From: an uncultured Oscillospiraceae bacterium
GTDB lineage: Bacteria > Bacillota > Clostridia > Oscillospirales > Oscillospiraceae
Reading direction: 5' to 3'
Length of the DNA: 64,000 nucleotides
Assembly (NCBI GenBank): GCA_910588975.1
Contig: CAJUSE010000004.1
Span: 30,690-94,689, forward strand
The notes under the pieces are model-generated. The model was not told the DNA's origin, made no database searches, and worked only from the letters and a program-made list of their open reading frames with translations. Both the position numbers and the translations under genes were made by a program. The stretch's first letter is position 1, and every line of letters starts with the position of its first letter. This document shows, piece after piece, positions 41,430 to 49,804 of this stretch.

Positions 41430-43211
41430 TTGGCCATTCCCGAGCGTTTTATCGACGAGCTGGTGGCCCGCATTGATATTGCGGATGTGGTGGGAGACTA
41501 CGTCCACCTGACCCCCAAGGGAGGCTCCCTGTGGGGCCTGTGCCCCTTTCACAGCGAGCGCACCCCCTCCTTCCATGTCCTCCCCGACCGGCAGATGTAC
41601 AAGTGCTTCGGCTGCGGCAAGGGAGGCGGGGCCATCAACTTCATCATGGAAATGGAGCACTTGAGTTATCCCGACGCCGTCCGCCACCTGGCCCGGCGGG
41701 TGAATATGGAGGTGCCCGACACCGGGGTCAGCGACGAGGGCCGGAAGAAGCTGAAAACCGCCCTGGCCGCCAACAAGGCCGCCGCCCGGTTCTACCATGA
41801 CTATTTGAAAGGCCCACAGGGAGGGCCTGTCCGGGATTATATCGCCAAGCGGCAGATCAGCCCCAAGTTTGTCACCCGCTTTGGCCTGGGGGCCGCCCCG
41901 GGGGAGTGGGATACCCTGACCAAGGCCCTGATGGCCCAGGGCTTTTCCAAAAAGGACCTCATTGACGCCGGCCTGGCGGTGGCGGGGCAGAAGGGGAATG
42001 TCTACGACAAGTTCCGCTCCCGGCTCATGCTCCCCGTCATTGATGTGCGGGGGGATGTGGTGGCCTTTACAAGCCGTATCCTGCCCGGGCTGGAGGGGGC
42101 CAAATACCTCAATAGTCCCGACACGGTCTGCTTTAAGAAGAGCCAACAGATCTATGGGCTCAATTTGGCCAAGGCCACCAAGCGGCCCAACCTTATTCTG
42201 GTGGAGGGCAACATCGACGTTATCACCCTCCATCAGGCCGGCTTTGACAACGTGGTGGCCACTATGGGCACCGCTCTCACCGCCGAGCATGCCCGCATCC
42301 TCTCCCGGTACACCAAGGAGCTGGTCGTCTGCTACGATAACGATGAGGCGGGCAAAAAGTCCACCGACCGGGCCTTGGCGCTGCTGAAGGATACCGACAT
42401 GACCGTCCGGGTCCTCCAGCTGCCCAATGCCACCGGGGAGGACGGCAAGCCGATGAAGCAGGACCCGGACGACTTTGTGCGAAAATTCGGCCCCGCCGCC
42501 TTTGAGCGCTGCCTCAACGGCTCAGCGGGACAGAACGACTATAAATTGGACGTGCTGCTTCAGGGCGTAAACATGGACAGCGACGAGGAGCGAATGGCCT
42601 TCCTCCGCCGGGCGGTGGAGACGGTGGCCAACCTGCAAAGCCCCATCGAGCGGGAAATTTATGGCACCAAGGCGGCCCAGGCCGCCAAGATCACCCCCGC
42701 CGCATTTGCCCAGGAGGTGGAGCGGTTCCGCAAGGGCAGGGACCGGCAGGAGCGGCGCAAGGAGGTTCGCCGAGAGCTGACCCCCACCACCGCACTCCAG
42801 CCCCAGGAGCGTGCCCTGCGCTATGAAAACCTGCGCTCGGCCCGGGCCGAGGAGGGAGTTATCCGGCTGGTGCTCATGGACCCGGTCCTCTTCGCCAAGG
42901 CGGAGATCGAGCCGGAGCAGTTTTCCTCCCCGGTGCTGGGGAAGATCTTCACGCTGCTGCGTGACCGCCACGACCAGGGCCTGACCGTGGGTGCGGCCAA
43001 CATTGCAGGGGAGCTGACAGGGGAGGAGATGAGCCACCTGGCCCATATCACCGAGACCCCGGAGTCCAGAGCCAACGCCAGCCAGGCCATGGCCGACTAC
43101 ATCAAGACCATCGAGGAAGAGCACCGGCAGCGGCAGACCCCCAAGGGGGCGCAGGAGCTGCTGGAGCTCCAGGCGAGAAAGAGAAATACCAAAACGGAGG
43201 ATGGACAATGA
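41430..43211 (+). CDS. dnaG: DNA primase
   Basis: A 593-aa primase that lays RNA primers for replication. The CHC2 zinc ribbon is seen in GLCPFHSERTPSFHV and YKCFGCGKGGGAINFIM. The TOPRIM core has LILVEGNIDVITLHQAGF, ATMGTALTAEH and VVCYDNDEAGKKS. The C-terminal helicase-binding region follows from about residue 450. The start is TTG at 41430, which has GAGGAGG 8 bp upstream and gives MAIPERFIDELVARIDIADV, the family N terminus; no ATG fits. The stop overlaps rpoD by ATGA. Confidence 0.96.
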   Translation: MAIPERFIDELVARIDIADVVGDYVHLTPKGGSLWGLCPFHSERTPSFHVLPDRQMYKCFGCGKGGGAINFIMEMEHLSYPDAVRHLARRVNMEVPDTGVSDEGRKKLKTALAANKAAARFYHDYLKGPQGGPVRDYIAKRQISPKFVTRFGLGAAPGEWDTLTKALMAQGFSKKDLIDAGLAVAGQKGNVYDKFRSRLMLPVIDVRGDVVAFTSRILPGLEGAKYLNSPDTVCFKKSQQIYGLNLAKATKRPNLILVEGNIDVITLHQAGFDNVVATMGTALTAEHARILSRYTKELVVCYDNDEAGKKSTDRALALLKDTDMTVRVLQLPNATGEDGKPMKQDPDDFVRKFGPAAFERCLNGSAGQNDYKLDVLLQGVNMDSDEERMAFLRRAVETVANLQSPIEREIYGTKAAQAAKITPAAFAQEVERFRKGRDRQERRKEVRRELTPTTALQPQERALRYENLRSARAEEGVIRLVLMDPVLFAKAEIEPEQFSSPVLGKIFTLLRDRHDQGLTVGAANIAGELTGEEMSHLAHITETPESRANASQAMADYIKTIEEEHRQRQTPKGAQELLELQARKRNTKTEDGQ

Positions 43212-44533
43212 GCGAGAAGAAAAAGAGCAGCGAGAAGAAGCCCAAGGCAAAGGAGCAGCTGCCCGTTACCCTCTCTGCCGAGCAGGTGGAGGCCGGCAAG
43301 GCCGAGCTGCTGAAGCTGCTGGAGGGGGTCAACGGCGCCGAGAAGGTCACCGAGCTGCTGGACAAGGGCAAGAAGAAGGGCAAGCTGTCCGCCGCCGAAA
43401 TGATGGAGGCGCTGGATGAGCTGCCTTTGGACGGCGAGCAGATGGACAAGATCTACGACATTATGGAGAATTTGGGCATCGACGCCACCGGCGAGGAGGA
43501 GCTGCCCGACCTGGACGATCTGTCCGACGTGGATCTGCTGCCCCCGCCCGAGGAGCTGGAGCAGGTGGAGGAGGTCCCCGAGGAAGAGGTGGTGGACCCC
43601 AATACCCTGGCGGACTCCTTCGGTGTGGACGACCCGGTGCGGATGTACCTGAAGGAGATCGGTAAGGTGGATCTGCTCACCAGCGATGAGGAGATCGCTC
43701 TGGCCCAGGACATGGGCCTGGGGGCTGAGGCGGCCGCCACCCTGGCCGAGGCCGGGGACGATCTGGACGAGGCCACCCGGGCCGAGCTGGAGAAGGCGGT
43801 AAAGAAGGGGGAGCGGGCCAAGCAGCGGCTGGCCGAGGCCAACCTGCGCCTGGTGGTGTCCATCGCCAAGCGGTATGTGGGCCGGGGTATGCTGTTTTTG
43901 GACCTCATCCAGGAGGGCAACCTGGGCCTTATCAAGGCGGTGGAGAAGTTTGACTATGTGAAGGGCTTCAAGTTCTCCACCTACGCCACCTGGTGGATCC
44001 GCCAGGCCATCACCCGGGCCATTGCCGACCAGGCCCGGACCATTCGCATCCCGGTCCATATGGTGGAGACCATCAACAAGGTCATCCGGGTGAACCGCCA
44101 GCTCCTTCAGGAGCTGGGCCACGACCCCACCCCCGAGGAGACCGCCGAGGAGCTGGGTATGCCGGTGGAGAAGGTGCGGGAGATCCTGAAGATCGCCCAG
44201 GAACCTGTGAGCCTGGAGACCCCCATCGGCGAGGAGGAGGATAGCCATCTGGGCGACTTTATCCCCGATGAGGACGCTTCCGAGCCCGCTGAGGCGGCCA
44301 GCTATACCCTCCTGAAGGAGCAGCTCATCGACGTGCTGGACACCCTCACTCCCCGGGAGGAGAAGGTACTCAAGCTCCGTTTTGGCTTGGAGGACGGCCG
44401 GACCCGCACTCTGGAAGAGGTGGGCAAGGAGTTCAACGTCACCCGGGAGCGCATCCGCCAGATCGAGGCCAAGGCTCTGCGCAAGCTGCGCCACCCCAGC
44501 CGCTCGAAAAAGCTAAAAGACTTTTTGAACTGA
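43208..44533 (+). CDS. rpoD: Primary RNA polymerase sigma factor (sigma-A/RpoD)
   Basis: A 441-aa housekeeping sigma factor. Basic N terminus, an acidic region 1.1-like part, region 1.2 DPVRMYLKEIGKVDLLTSDEE, in part, region 2 (NLRLVVSIAKRYVGRGM, LDLIQEGNLGLIKAVEKFDY, FSTYATWWIRQAITRA), region 3 (RIPVHMVETINK) and region 4 with the helix-turn-helix TLEEVGKEFNVTRERIRQIE. The many TTGaca-17-TAtaaT promoters in the window agree with it. The last 16 codons are duplicated 160 bp downstream. ATGA overlap with dnaG. Confidence 0.98.
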   Translation: MSEKKKSSEKKPKAKEQLPVTLSAEQVEAGKAELLKLLEGVNGAEKVTELLDKGKKKGKLSAAEMMEALDELPLDGEQMDKIYDIMENLGIDATGEEELPDLDDLSDVDLLPPPEELEQVEEVPEEEVVDPNTLADSFGVDDPVRMYLKEIGKVDLLTSDEEIALAQDMGLGAEAAATLAEAGDDLDEATRAELEKAVKKGERAKQRLAEANLRLVVSIAKRYVGRGMLFLDLIQEGNLGLIKAVEKFDYVKGFKFSTYATWWIRQAITRAIADQARTIRIPVHMVETINKVIRVNRQLLQELGHDPTPEETAEELGMPVEKVREILKIAQEPVSLETPIGEEEDSHLGDFIPDEDASEPAEAASYTLLKEQLIDVLDTLTPREEKVLKLRFGLEDGRTRTLEEVGKEFNVTRERIRQIEAKALRKLRHPSRSKKLKDFLN

Positions 44534-44697
44534 CAAAGGGTGGTATTATTCCATAGTTTTCTTTGGCGCAGCTTGCACACCACGCAAAGCGTGGTGCGGC
44601 GCTGTGCGCCGTTATTTTAATCATAGCATTTCCCGCAGGGAAATGCTGCGCCACCCCAGCCGCTCGAAAAAGTTAAAAGACTTTTTGAACTGACAAA
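44485..44697 (+). repeat. 53-bp direct repeat of the rpoD 3' end flanking a three-hairpin element
   Basis: Bases 44485-44537 (end of rpoD plus 4 bp) recur at 44645-44697 with one change (C44513 to T44673), exactly 160 bp apart. Between them are three perfect hairpins: CACCACGC/GCGTGGTG (44578-44596), CGGCGC/GCGCCG (44597-44611) and GCATTTCCC/GGGAAATGC (44626-44646). GGCGCAGC (44565-44572) and GCTGCGCC (44645-44652) could close the whole element. Within each copy AAAAAG/CTTTTT forms a small T-rich hairpin. Confidence 0.9.
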
Positions 44698-44715
44698 CTG
44701 ACACAGTTTTGGTTG

Positions 44716-44754
44716 AAAACAGGAGGACCCCCGAGGGGGGGCCTCCTGTTTTTT
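44716..44754 (+). terminator. Terminator of the dgt-dnaG-rpoD region
   Basis: AAAACAGGAGG pairs with CCTCCTGTTTT, with an inner CCCC/GGGG pairing, followed by TTTT. Confidence 0.9.
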
Positions 44755-44841
44755 CACCGCTCTTGATGGCCGCCGGGAGAAGGGAAGTGGACAGGGCCGG
44801 CGGGGGGAAGAAAAATAGATGAAAAAAATTTGATTTTCCTG

Positions 44842-44870
44842 TTGACAACTGCCTCTGTATTTGCTATAAT
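44842..44870 (+). promoter_or_regulatory. Consensus promoter of tRNA-Ala(GGC)
   Basis: TTGACA (44842-44847), 17-bp spacer, TATAAT (44865-44870), 32 bp before the tRNA. Confidence 0.92.
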
Positions 44871-44902
44871 ACAACCTGTTCGACGGACAAACAACTGCAT
44901 AT

Positions 44903-44978
<76 letters not shown>

Positions 44979-44980
44979 AA

Positions 44981-45008
44981 AAAAGATATCCGAAAGGATA
45001 TCTTTTTT
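44981..45008 (+). terminator. Terminator of tRNA-Ala(GGC)
   Basis: AAAAGATATCC (44981-44991), GAAA loop, GGATATCTTTT and further T residues, directly after the CCA end. Confidence 0.92.
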
Positions 45009-45049
45009 TATACCATAATTGCCTGGAAATTCCAAACAGGGGGGACTGT

Positions 45050-45853
45050 ATGAAGGTTCATGACTGCGCCCGGCGGCTGGGGATCAGCGACAGTATGGTG
45101 CGTTATTATGACCGTTCCGGCCTGATCCGAAGTGACCGGCATCCTGGAAATAACTACCGTGATTTTACTGACCAGGATGCGCTGGCCATCTATCACGCCA
45201 AAATGCTCCGCAGCTTTGATATGGGGGTCCAAGAGGCTCTGGATGCCCAAAATCAGTCCCTTTCCACCATCAGCGGCTGGGTGGGAAGCCACATTCAGGA
45301 TCTGGAGCAGCAGATCATCTGGGAGGAGATGCGCCTGCTGCGGCTCCGCCAGATGCAGTACTATTTTTCCATGATCCAAAAAAGAGCTGACAGCCGTCTG
45401 GCGGAAAGTGTCCGCTATGACAGCTATAACGTCTGGAACTTTGGCCATGTGGATGTCCTATCTCCCGAGGAGCAAACGGCCATTGACATACTGGCGCAAA
45501 ACATGCCCTTTTCCTACATTGCTATCCGCATCTCGTTGGAAAGCATCCTGCGCCCCGGGGAGGATCTGGACGTGAGCATTGGCCTTGGGATTCTGGAGCA
45601 GAACCGGGAAAAACTGGAGCTGGAGCTCCCGCCGGAACTTCAGCGATATTCAGGCGGCCCCATGATCAGTCTGTTTATGGAGACTCCGGACCCCTTCTCC
45701 ATGACCAAAAGAGACATTGCCCCCCTTTTGGAGGAGGCTGACCGCCGGAAGATCACCCTGAACGGCGACCTGATCGGACGCATTTTCATCAGCTATATGA
45801 AGGAAGGGCACTTTGTCCACGGTATGGGGCTGGGCATCTCTATCGGCAGTTAA
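45050..45853 (+). CDS. MerR-family transcriptional regulator with C-terminal sensor domain
   Basis: A 267-aa protein. The N-terminal 70 residues are a MerR winged helix (MKVHDCARRLGISDSMVRYY, DRSGLIRSDRHPGNNYRDFT). A helix of about 40 residues (dimer coiled coil, ISGWVGSHIQDLEQQIIWEE) links to a 140-residue C-terminal domain without metal-binding Cys clusters, resembling a small-molecule (GyrI/BltR-like) effector domain. The next gene has a 19-bp-spaced promoter with a perfect dyad, the hallmark MerR target, so it very likely activates that flavin reductase. ATG 45050 lies after GGGGGG; in-frame 44930 overlaps the tRNA and is rejected. Confidence 0.9.
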   Translation: MKVHDCARRLGISDSMVRYYDRSGLIRSDRHPGNNYRDFTDQDALAIYHAKMLRSFDMGVQEALDAQNQSLSTISGWVGSHIQDLEQQIIWEEMRLLRLRQMQYYFSMIQKRADSRLAESVRYDSYNVWNFGHVDVLSPEEQTAIDILAQNMPFSYIAIRISLESILRPGEDLDVSIGLGILEQNREKLELELPPELQRYSGGPMISLFMETPDPFSMTKRDIAPLLEEADRRKITLNGDLIGRIFISYMKEGHFVHGMGLGISIGS

Positions 45854-45876
45854 GACAAATCTTTCACAATTTCCTC

Positions 45877-45907
45877 TTGACCTGAAAGCGGCTTTCAGGT
45901 TTACAAT
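45877..45907 (+). promoter_or_regulatory. MerR-dependent promoter (19-bp spacer) of the FMN/FAD reductase
   Basis: TTGACC (45877-45882), 19-bp spacer, TACAAT (45902-45907). Perfect inverted repeat ACCTGAAAGC (45880-45889) and GCTTTCAGGT (45891-45900) around one G fills the spacer. MerR-class proteins bind such sites and twist the DNA on effector binding. Confidence 0.85.
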
Positions 45908-45923
45908 GAAATCACTTTCCACG

Positions 45924-45959
45924 GCAGATGGTCAATACGGCATTGTATTGACCATCTGC
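45924..45959 (+). promoter_or_regulatory. 15-bp perfect hairpin in the reductase leader
   Basis: GCAGATGGTCAATAC (45924-45938) and GTATTGACCATCTGC (45945-45959) around GGCATT, followed only by TTT. It may stabilise the mRNA 5' end, attenuate transcription, or be a second protein-binding dyad. Confidence 0.75.
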
Positions 45960-45993
45960 TTTGCGGGAGACTAATTTCTCAGGAGGAAGAAAA

Positions 45994-48057
45994 ATGAAGA
46001 AAAAGCTCCTATCCCTTGCTCTGGCTTCGGCCATGGTTCTGAGCCTTGTTGCCTGCGGCGGTAAGGACGATGAGCCTACCCCCAGCCAGAACGCTGCCGT
46101 TTCCGGCACCTTTACCGGCACCTCTGCCGGTATGCAGGGCCCTGTCACCGTTGAAATGACGGTGGAGGAGGGCAAGATCACTGCCGTGACCCTCACCGAG
46201 TGTCACGAGACCGCCTATCTGTCCGACGTGGCCGTAGAGCGGATCCCCAGCCAGATCGTAGAGCATCAGACCACCAAGCTGGACGCTGTCACTGGCGCCA
46301 CTCTGTGCAGCAACGCCATCATGCGGGCTGCCGCCGAGGCCGCCAAGAGCGCCGGATTGGAGCTGACCGGCGAGTATCACGCCCAGCCCGGCGCTGACGA
46401 GAGCTGGGAGACCGATGTGGTGGTTGTGGGCGGCGGCGGTGCCGGTCTCAGTGCTGCCATCTCTGCGGCGCAGGAGGGTGCCAAGGTCATCCTGATCGAG
46501 AAGAGCTCCTTCCTGGGCGGCAACACCATGATGGCCGGCGGTGCCTTCAACGCTGTGGATCCTGAGGCTCAGGCCGACCAGATCCTGTCCAACGCTCAAA
46601 AGAACACCCTGGACGGCTATCTGGCCCTGACTGCCTCTGACGAGGCCCTTCATCTGGACCAGTTCCCCCAGTGGGCCCCTGTTCTGGACGAGCTCCAGAG
46701 CGACATCAAGGCCTTCTACGCCGCCAATGCCGGCAAGACTGCCGGCGAGGATATGCCCGGCTTTGACTCCATCGCCCTGCATATGTGGCACATCTACACC
46801 GGTGGCCTGCGGCAGATGGCTGACGGCCGGTGGATCTGCTCCGATATCGATCTGGCCCGCACCCTGGCCGAGAACGCTCTGGACTCCTACGACTGGACTG
46901 GCTCTCTGGGGGTTGCCACTTCCTCTCATGCCGGCGGCAAGCTGTCCACCGTGCTGGGCGCCATGTGGCCCCGGACCCACTCCTACACCAACGGCGCTCC
47001 TCTCATCAACGCTCTGAAGGACGCCGCTGAGGAGCTGGACGTGAAGATCTACACCGAGACTGCCGGTACCGAGCTCATCGTCACCGACGGTAAGGTCACC
47101 GGCCTGAAGGCCGAGAAGGCCGACGGCACCAAGATCACCATCTCTGCTGCCAACGGTGTTATCCTGGCCAGCGGCGGTTACTGCGCCAATCCCGCTATGG
47201 TCAAGGAGTACGACGAGTACTGGGGCGATGACCTCTCTGACCACACCCTCAGCACCAATGCCGGCACCGATACCGGCGACGGCATTGTCATGGCTCAGGC
47301 CATCGGCGCCGCCACTGTGGATCTGGGCGTGGCCCAGATGATGCCCTCCTCCTCTCCCATCAAGGGCACCATGACCGATGGCATTTGGGCGGACGCCTCC
47401 GAGCAGCTGTGGGTGGACGGCAACTGCAAGCGCTTTGTCAACGAGTATGCCGAGCGTGACGTGCTGGCCAAGGCCTCTCTGGCTCTGGACGACGGCCTGT
47501 TCTACATCATCTATGCCGGCAGCGGCCTGCGTGGCGGCGACGGTGTCTGCAAGGGCGCTGATCCCACCGTCCCCGGCATGGGCGGGCTCACCGTTCAGCA
47601 GATGGTGGACAATGGCCATGTCTGGTATGGCTCCACTTTGGCTGAGCTGGCCGAGGCCACAAAGACCTCCGCTGGCGGCTCCCATGTCACCTTTACCGAG
47701 GAGCAGCTCCGCAGCGCCATTGAGCTCTATAACAGCTATGTGGAGAACCAGAATGACCCCGACTTTGGCAAGGAGGTCCTGAACGGCTACATCGATCTGG
47801 AGGCCATTGAGGCCGACCCCAATGTGGGTATCGTCATCACCCCCCGGAAGGCTTCTCTCCACCACACCATGGGCGGCGTGAAGATCAACACCGAGGCTGA
47901 GGTGCTGAACGAGGACGGCCAGATCATTCCCGGCCTGTGGGCTGCTGGCGAGGTGGCCGGCGGCGTCCATGCCGGTAACCGTCTGGGCGGCAACGCCATT
48001 GCTGACATCTTCACCTTTGGCCGTATCGCCGGTCGGAATGCCGGTATGGCCCAGTAA
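45994..48057 (+). CDS. Extracellular FMN-binding/FAD fumarate-reductase-type lipoprotein
   Basis: A 687-aa lipoprotein (MKKKLLSLALASAMVLSLVAC, Cys21 lipobox). Residues 35-125 are an FMN-bind domain with DAVTGAT (97-103), the site where ApbE-type flavinyl transferases attach FMN to the Thr. Residues from 140 on are an FAD_binding_2 domain with VVVVGGGGAGLSAAISAAQ, FLGGNTMMAGG and the C-terminal SLHHTMGGVKIN and AAGEVAGGVHAGNRLGGNA, typical of fumarate, urocanate and related enoate reductases. It would take electrons from a membrane flavin chain and reduce an unsaturated acid outside the cell. Acceptor unknown. SD AGGAGGA; controlled by the upstream MerR protein. Confidence 0.92.
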   Translation: MKKKLLSLALASAMVLSLVACGGKDDEPTPSQNAAVSGTFTGTSAGMQGPVTVEMTVEEGKITAVTLTECHETAYLSDVAVERIPSQIVEHQTTKLDAVTGATLCSNAIMRAAAEAAKSAGLELTGEYHAQPGADESWETDVVVVGGGGAGLSAAISAAQEGAKVILIEKSSFLGGNTMMAGGAFNAVDPEAQADQILSNAQKNTLDGYLALTASDEALHLDQFPQWAPVLDELQSDIKAFYAANAGKTAGEDMPGFDSIALHMWHIYTGGLRQMADGRWICSDIDLARTLAENALDSYDWTGSLGVATSSHAGGKLSTVLGAMWPRTHSYTNGAPLINALKDAAEELDVKIYTETAGTELIVTDGKVTGLKAEKADGTKITISAANGVILASGGYCANPAMVKEYDEYWGDDLSDHTLSTNAGTDTGDGIVMAQAIGAATVDLGVAQMMPSSSPIKGTMTDGIWADASEQLWVDGNCKRFVNEYAERDVLAKASLALDDGLFYIIYAGSGLRGGDGVCKGADPTVPGMGGLTVQQMVDNGHVWYGSTLAELAEATKTSAGGSHVTFTEEQLRSAIELYNSYVENQNDPDFGKEVLNGYIDLEAIEADPNVGIVITPRKASLHHTMGGVKINTEAEVLNEDGQIIPGLWAAGEVAGGVHAGNRLGGNAIADIFTFGRIAGRNAGMAQ

Positions 48058-48073
48058 GTTTCCACTTCCATGC

Positions 48074-48111
48074 AAAAAGGTCCAGGATCAAAAGATCCTG
48101 GACCTTTTTTT
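48074..48111. terminator. Terminator between reductase and MATE genes
   Basis: AAAAAGGTCCAGGATC, AAAA loop, GATCCTGGACC and seven T; works for both convergent genes. Confidence 0.93.
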
Positions 48112-48150
48112 GTTCGGTAGGTAAGGTTCAAAAAGACTGTGCCGTACCCC

Positions 48151-49671
48151 TTACAGTGCGATCTTCTTCCACTTGCCCCGGCCGTAGATGTAGCGCACCA
48201 CGATGGTGCGGCCGATCTGGTCGGCGGAGATGGCCAGCCAGGCGCCGATGACGCCCAGGGCGGCGATGGTGAACTTGGCCACGATAGGCCGCAGGAGCAG
48301 CACGCCCACAAAGGTGATGATGGCGGTGGAGCGGGTATCGCCCGCCCCCCGCAGGGAGCCGGAGAGGACGAACTGGGGGGTCTGGATGGGCTGGTTGATG
48401 CCCAGGATGATCATAATGGGGATCGAGGCGGCGATGACCTCGGGGGTATCGCTGTACAGGGCCACCACATACTTGCCGAAGAAGGCGAAGAACAGGCCCA
48501 TAATAACGCCGATGACTACGCCCAGGTTGCTGCATCGCCGGGAGTAATGCTCAGCCATGTCGGGCCGCCGCTTGCCCAGGGACTGGCCCACCAGAGTGGT
48601 GGAGGACACAGCCAGGGCCTGGCCCATCATAAAGGTCATGGACTGGATGTTCATGCAGATCTGGTGGGTGGTGTAGGGAATGTCGCCCAGAGAGGTGACC
48701 TGCCGGGTGAACAGAATGATGCCCACACGCATGATGAGCTGCTCGCCCAGAGCGGGAGTACCCACCTTGATGATGCGCCGGATGATCTCCATATCCAGCT
48801 TGAAGCCCTTGAAGAAGTCAGAGGGGTGGATGGTGAAGTAGTACTTGCCGGTGCGGCAGGCCATAATGGCCCACACCGTGGCGATGCCCTGGCCCACCAC
48901 GGTGGCCAGAGAGGCGCCGGCCACGCCCCAGGCGGGGAAGCCGAAGTGGCCGTTGATGAGCAGGTAGTTGCCGATGACGTTAAAAACATTGGCGCCGATG
49001 TTGTAGATCATGGGCAGTCGGGAATTGCCCGTGCCCCGGAGTGCGGCGGTGAAGGTGGAGCTGATGCCCATGGTCAAAAAGCCCAGCATCTGAATTTGCA
49101 GATAGGTGACCCCCATGTCCATGGTGGCCTGGCTCAGGCCGCCGTTGGCCATGAAGGATACCAGAGGCCGGGCAAAGACAAAGCCCACCACCGAGCCGAA
49201 CACACACACCAGGAAGGAGAACACCAATCCCTGACGCAGGGTGTTGTTGGCCTTTTCGTGGTCTCCGGCGCCTCTGGCCCGGGCCACGGCGGCGGTGATG
49301 CCTGTGTTGAGGGCAATGATGAGGGAGACGAAGATGAACTTGGGCTGGGCCGCCAGGTTCACCGCTCCGATGGCGTGGTCGCTGATCACATGGAAAAACT
49401 CCTCATTGATGTTGCCCACCATGATCATGTCCACCATGGAGGCAAGGCTGGCCAAAAACAGCTCTACCAGGGAAGGCCAGGCGATACGCATGATGTCCCG
49501 ATACAGGGTGTTGCTGCTGCAGCCGTCGGGGAGCAGCTTGCGCTCCTTCCGGCTCTTCAGAGCGTCGGCACGGAGGAGGGCCTCATCGCCCTGAGGCAGG
49601 TCGTCCAGATAGGTACGGACCATTTTCCGTTGCTGGCTCTGGCTTTTTGACTCCTTTTCTTCTCTGCTCAC
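48151..49671 (-). CDS. MATE-family efflux transporter
   Basis: A 506-aa protein with about 12 membrane segments in two similar halves (DIMRIAWPSLVELFLASLASM and KVGTPALGEQLIMRVGIILF start the halves). Typical MATE parts are MVDMIMVG, GITAAVARARGAGDHEKAN, ISSTFTAALRGTGNSRLP and LSGSLRGAGDTRS. The protein would export cationic compounds with Na+ or H+. The 50-residue polar N-terminal extension is unusual. Start is GTG 49671 with GAAAGAAGG upstream; an internal ATG at 49623 lacks an SD. Monocistronic with its own promoter. Confidence 0.92.
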   Translation of the reverse strand: MSREEKESKSQSQQRKMVRTYLDDLPQGDEALLRADALKSRKERKLLPDGCSSNTLYRDIMRIAWPSLVELFLASLASMVDMIMVGNINEEFFHVISDHAIGAVNLAAQPKFIFVSLIIALNTGITAAVARARGAGDHEKANNTLRQGLVFSFLVCVFGSVVGFVFARPLVSFMANGGLSQATMDMGVTYLQIQMLGFLTMGISSTFTAALRGTGNSRLPMIYNIGANVFNVIGNYLLINGHFGFPAWGVAGASLATVVGQGIATVWAIMACRTGKYYFTIHPSDFFKGFKLDMEIIRRIIKVGTPALGEQLIMRVGIILFTRQVTSLGDIPYTTHQICMNIQSMTFMMGQALAVSSTTLVGQSLGKRRPDMAEHYSRRCSNLGVVIGVIMGLFFAFFGKYVVALYSDTPEVIAASIPIMIILGINQPIQTPQFVLSGSLRGAGDTRSTAIITFVGVLLLRPIVAKFTIAALGVIGAWLAISADQIGRTIVVRYIYGRGKWKKIAL

Positions 49672-49712
49672 GGGGGAATACCTTCTTTCGTCATTTTTCT
49701 ATATACTCCTTT

Positions 49713-49741
49713 ATTTTACACCAAAAATATAACATAAACAA
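49713..49741 (-). promoter_or_regulatory. Promoter of the MATE gene
   Basis: On the minus strand TTGTTT (49736-49741), 17-bp spacer, TAAAAT (49713-49718), about 45 bp before the GTG start. Confidence 0.7.
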
Positions 49742-49754
49742 GGGGGAAATGTAC

Positions 49755-49794
49755 AAAAAACGAGGCCTCTCCACCGGGAGAGACCTCGTTTTTT
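49755..49794 (-). terminator. Terminator of the perR-rubrerythrin operon
   Basis: AAAAAACGAGG with CCTCGTTTTTT and an inner CTCTCC/GGAGAG pairing around ACCG. Confidence 0.92.
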
Positions 49795-49804
49795 GATGGA
49801 AAAA

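Noticed and set aside
44302..44874. Minus-strand frames spanning the rpoD 3' duplication
   Set aside because: They arise because the duplicated sequence is open on both strands; no SD or promoter, and codon pattern is that of antisense DNA.
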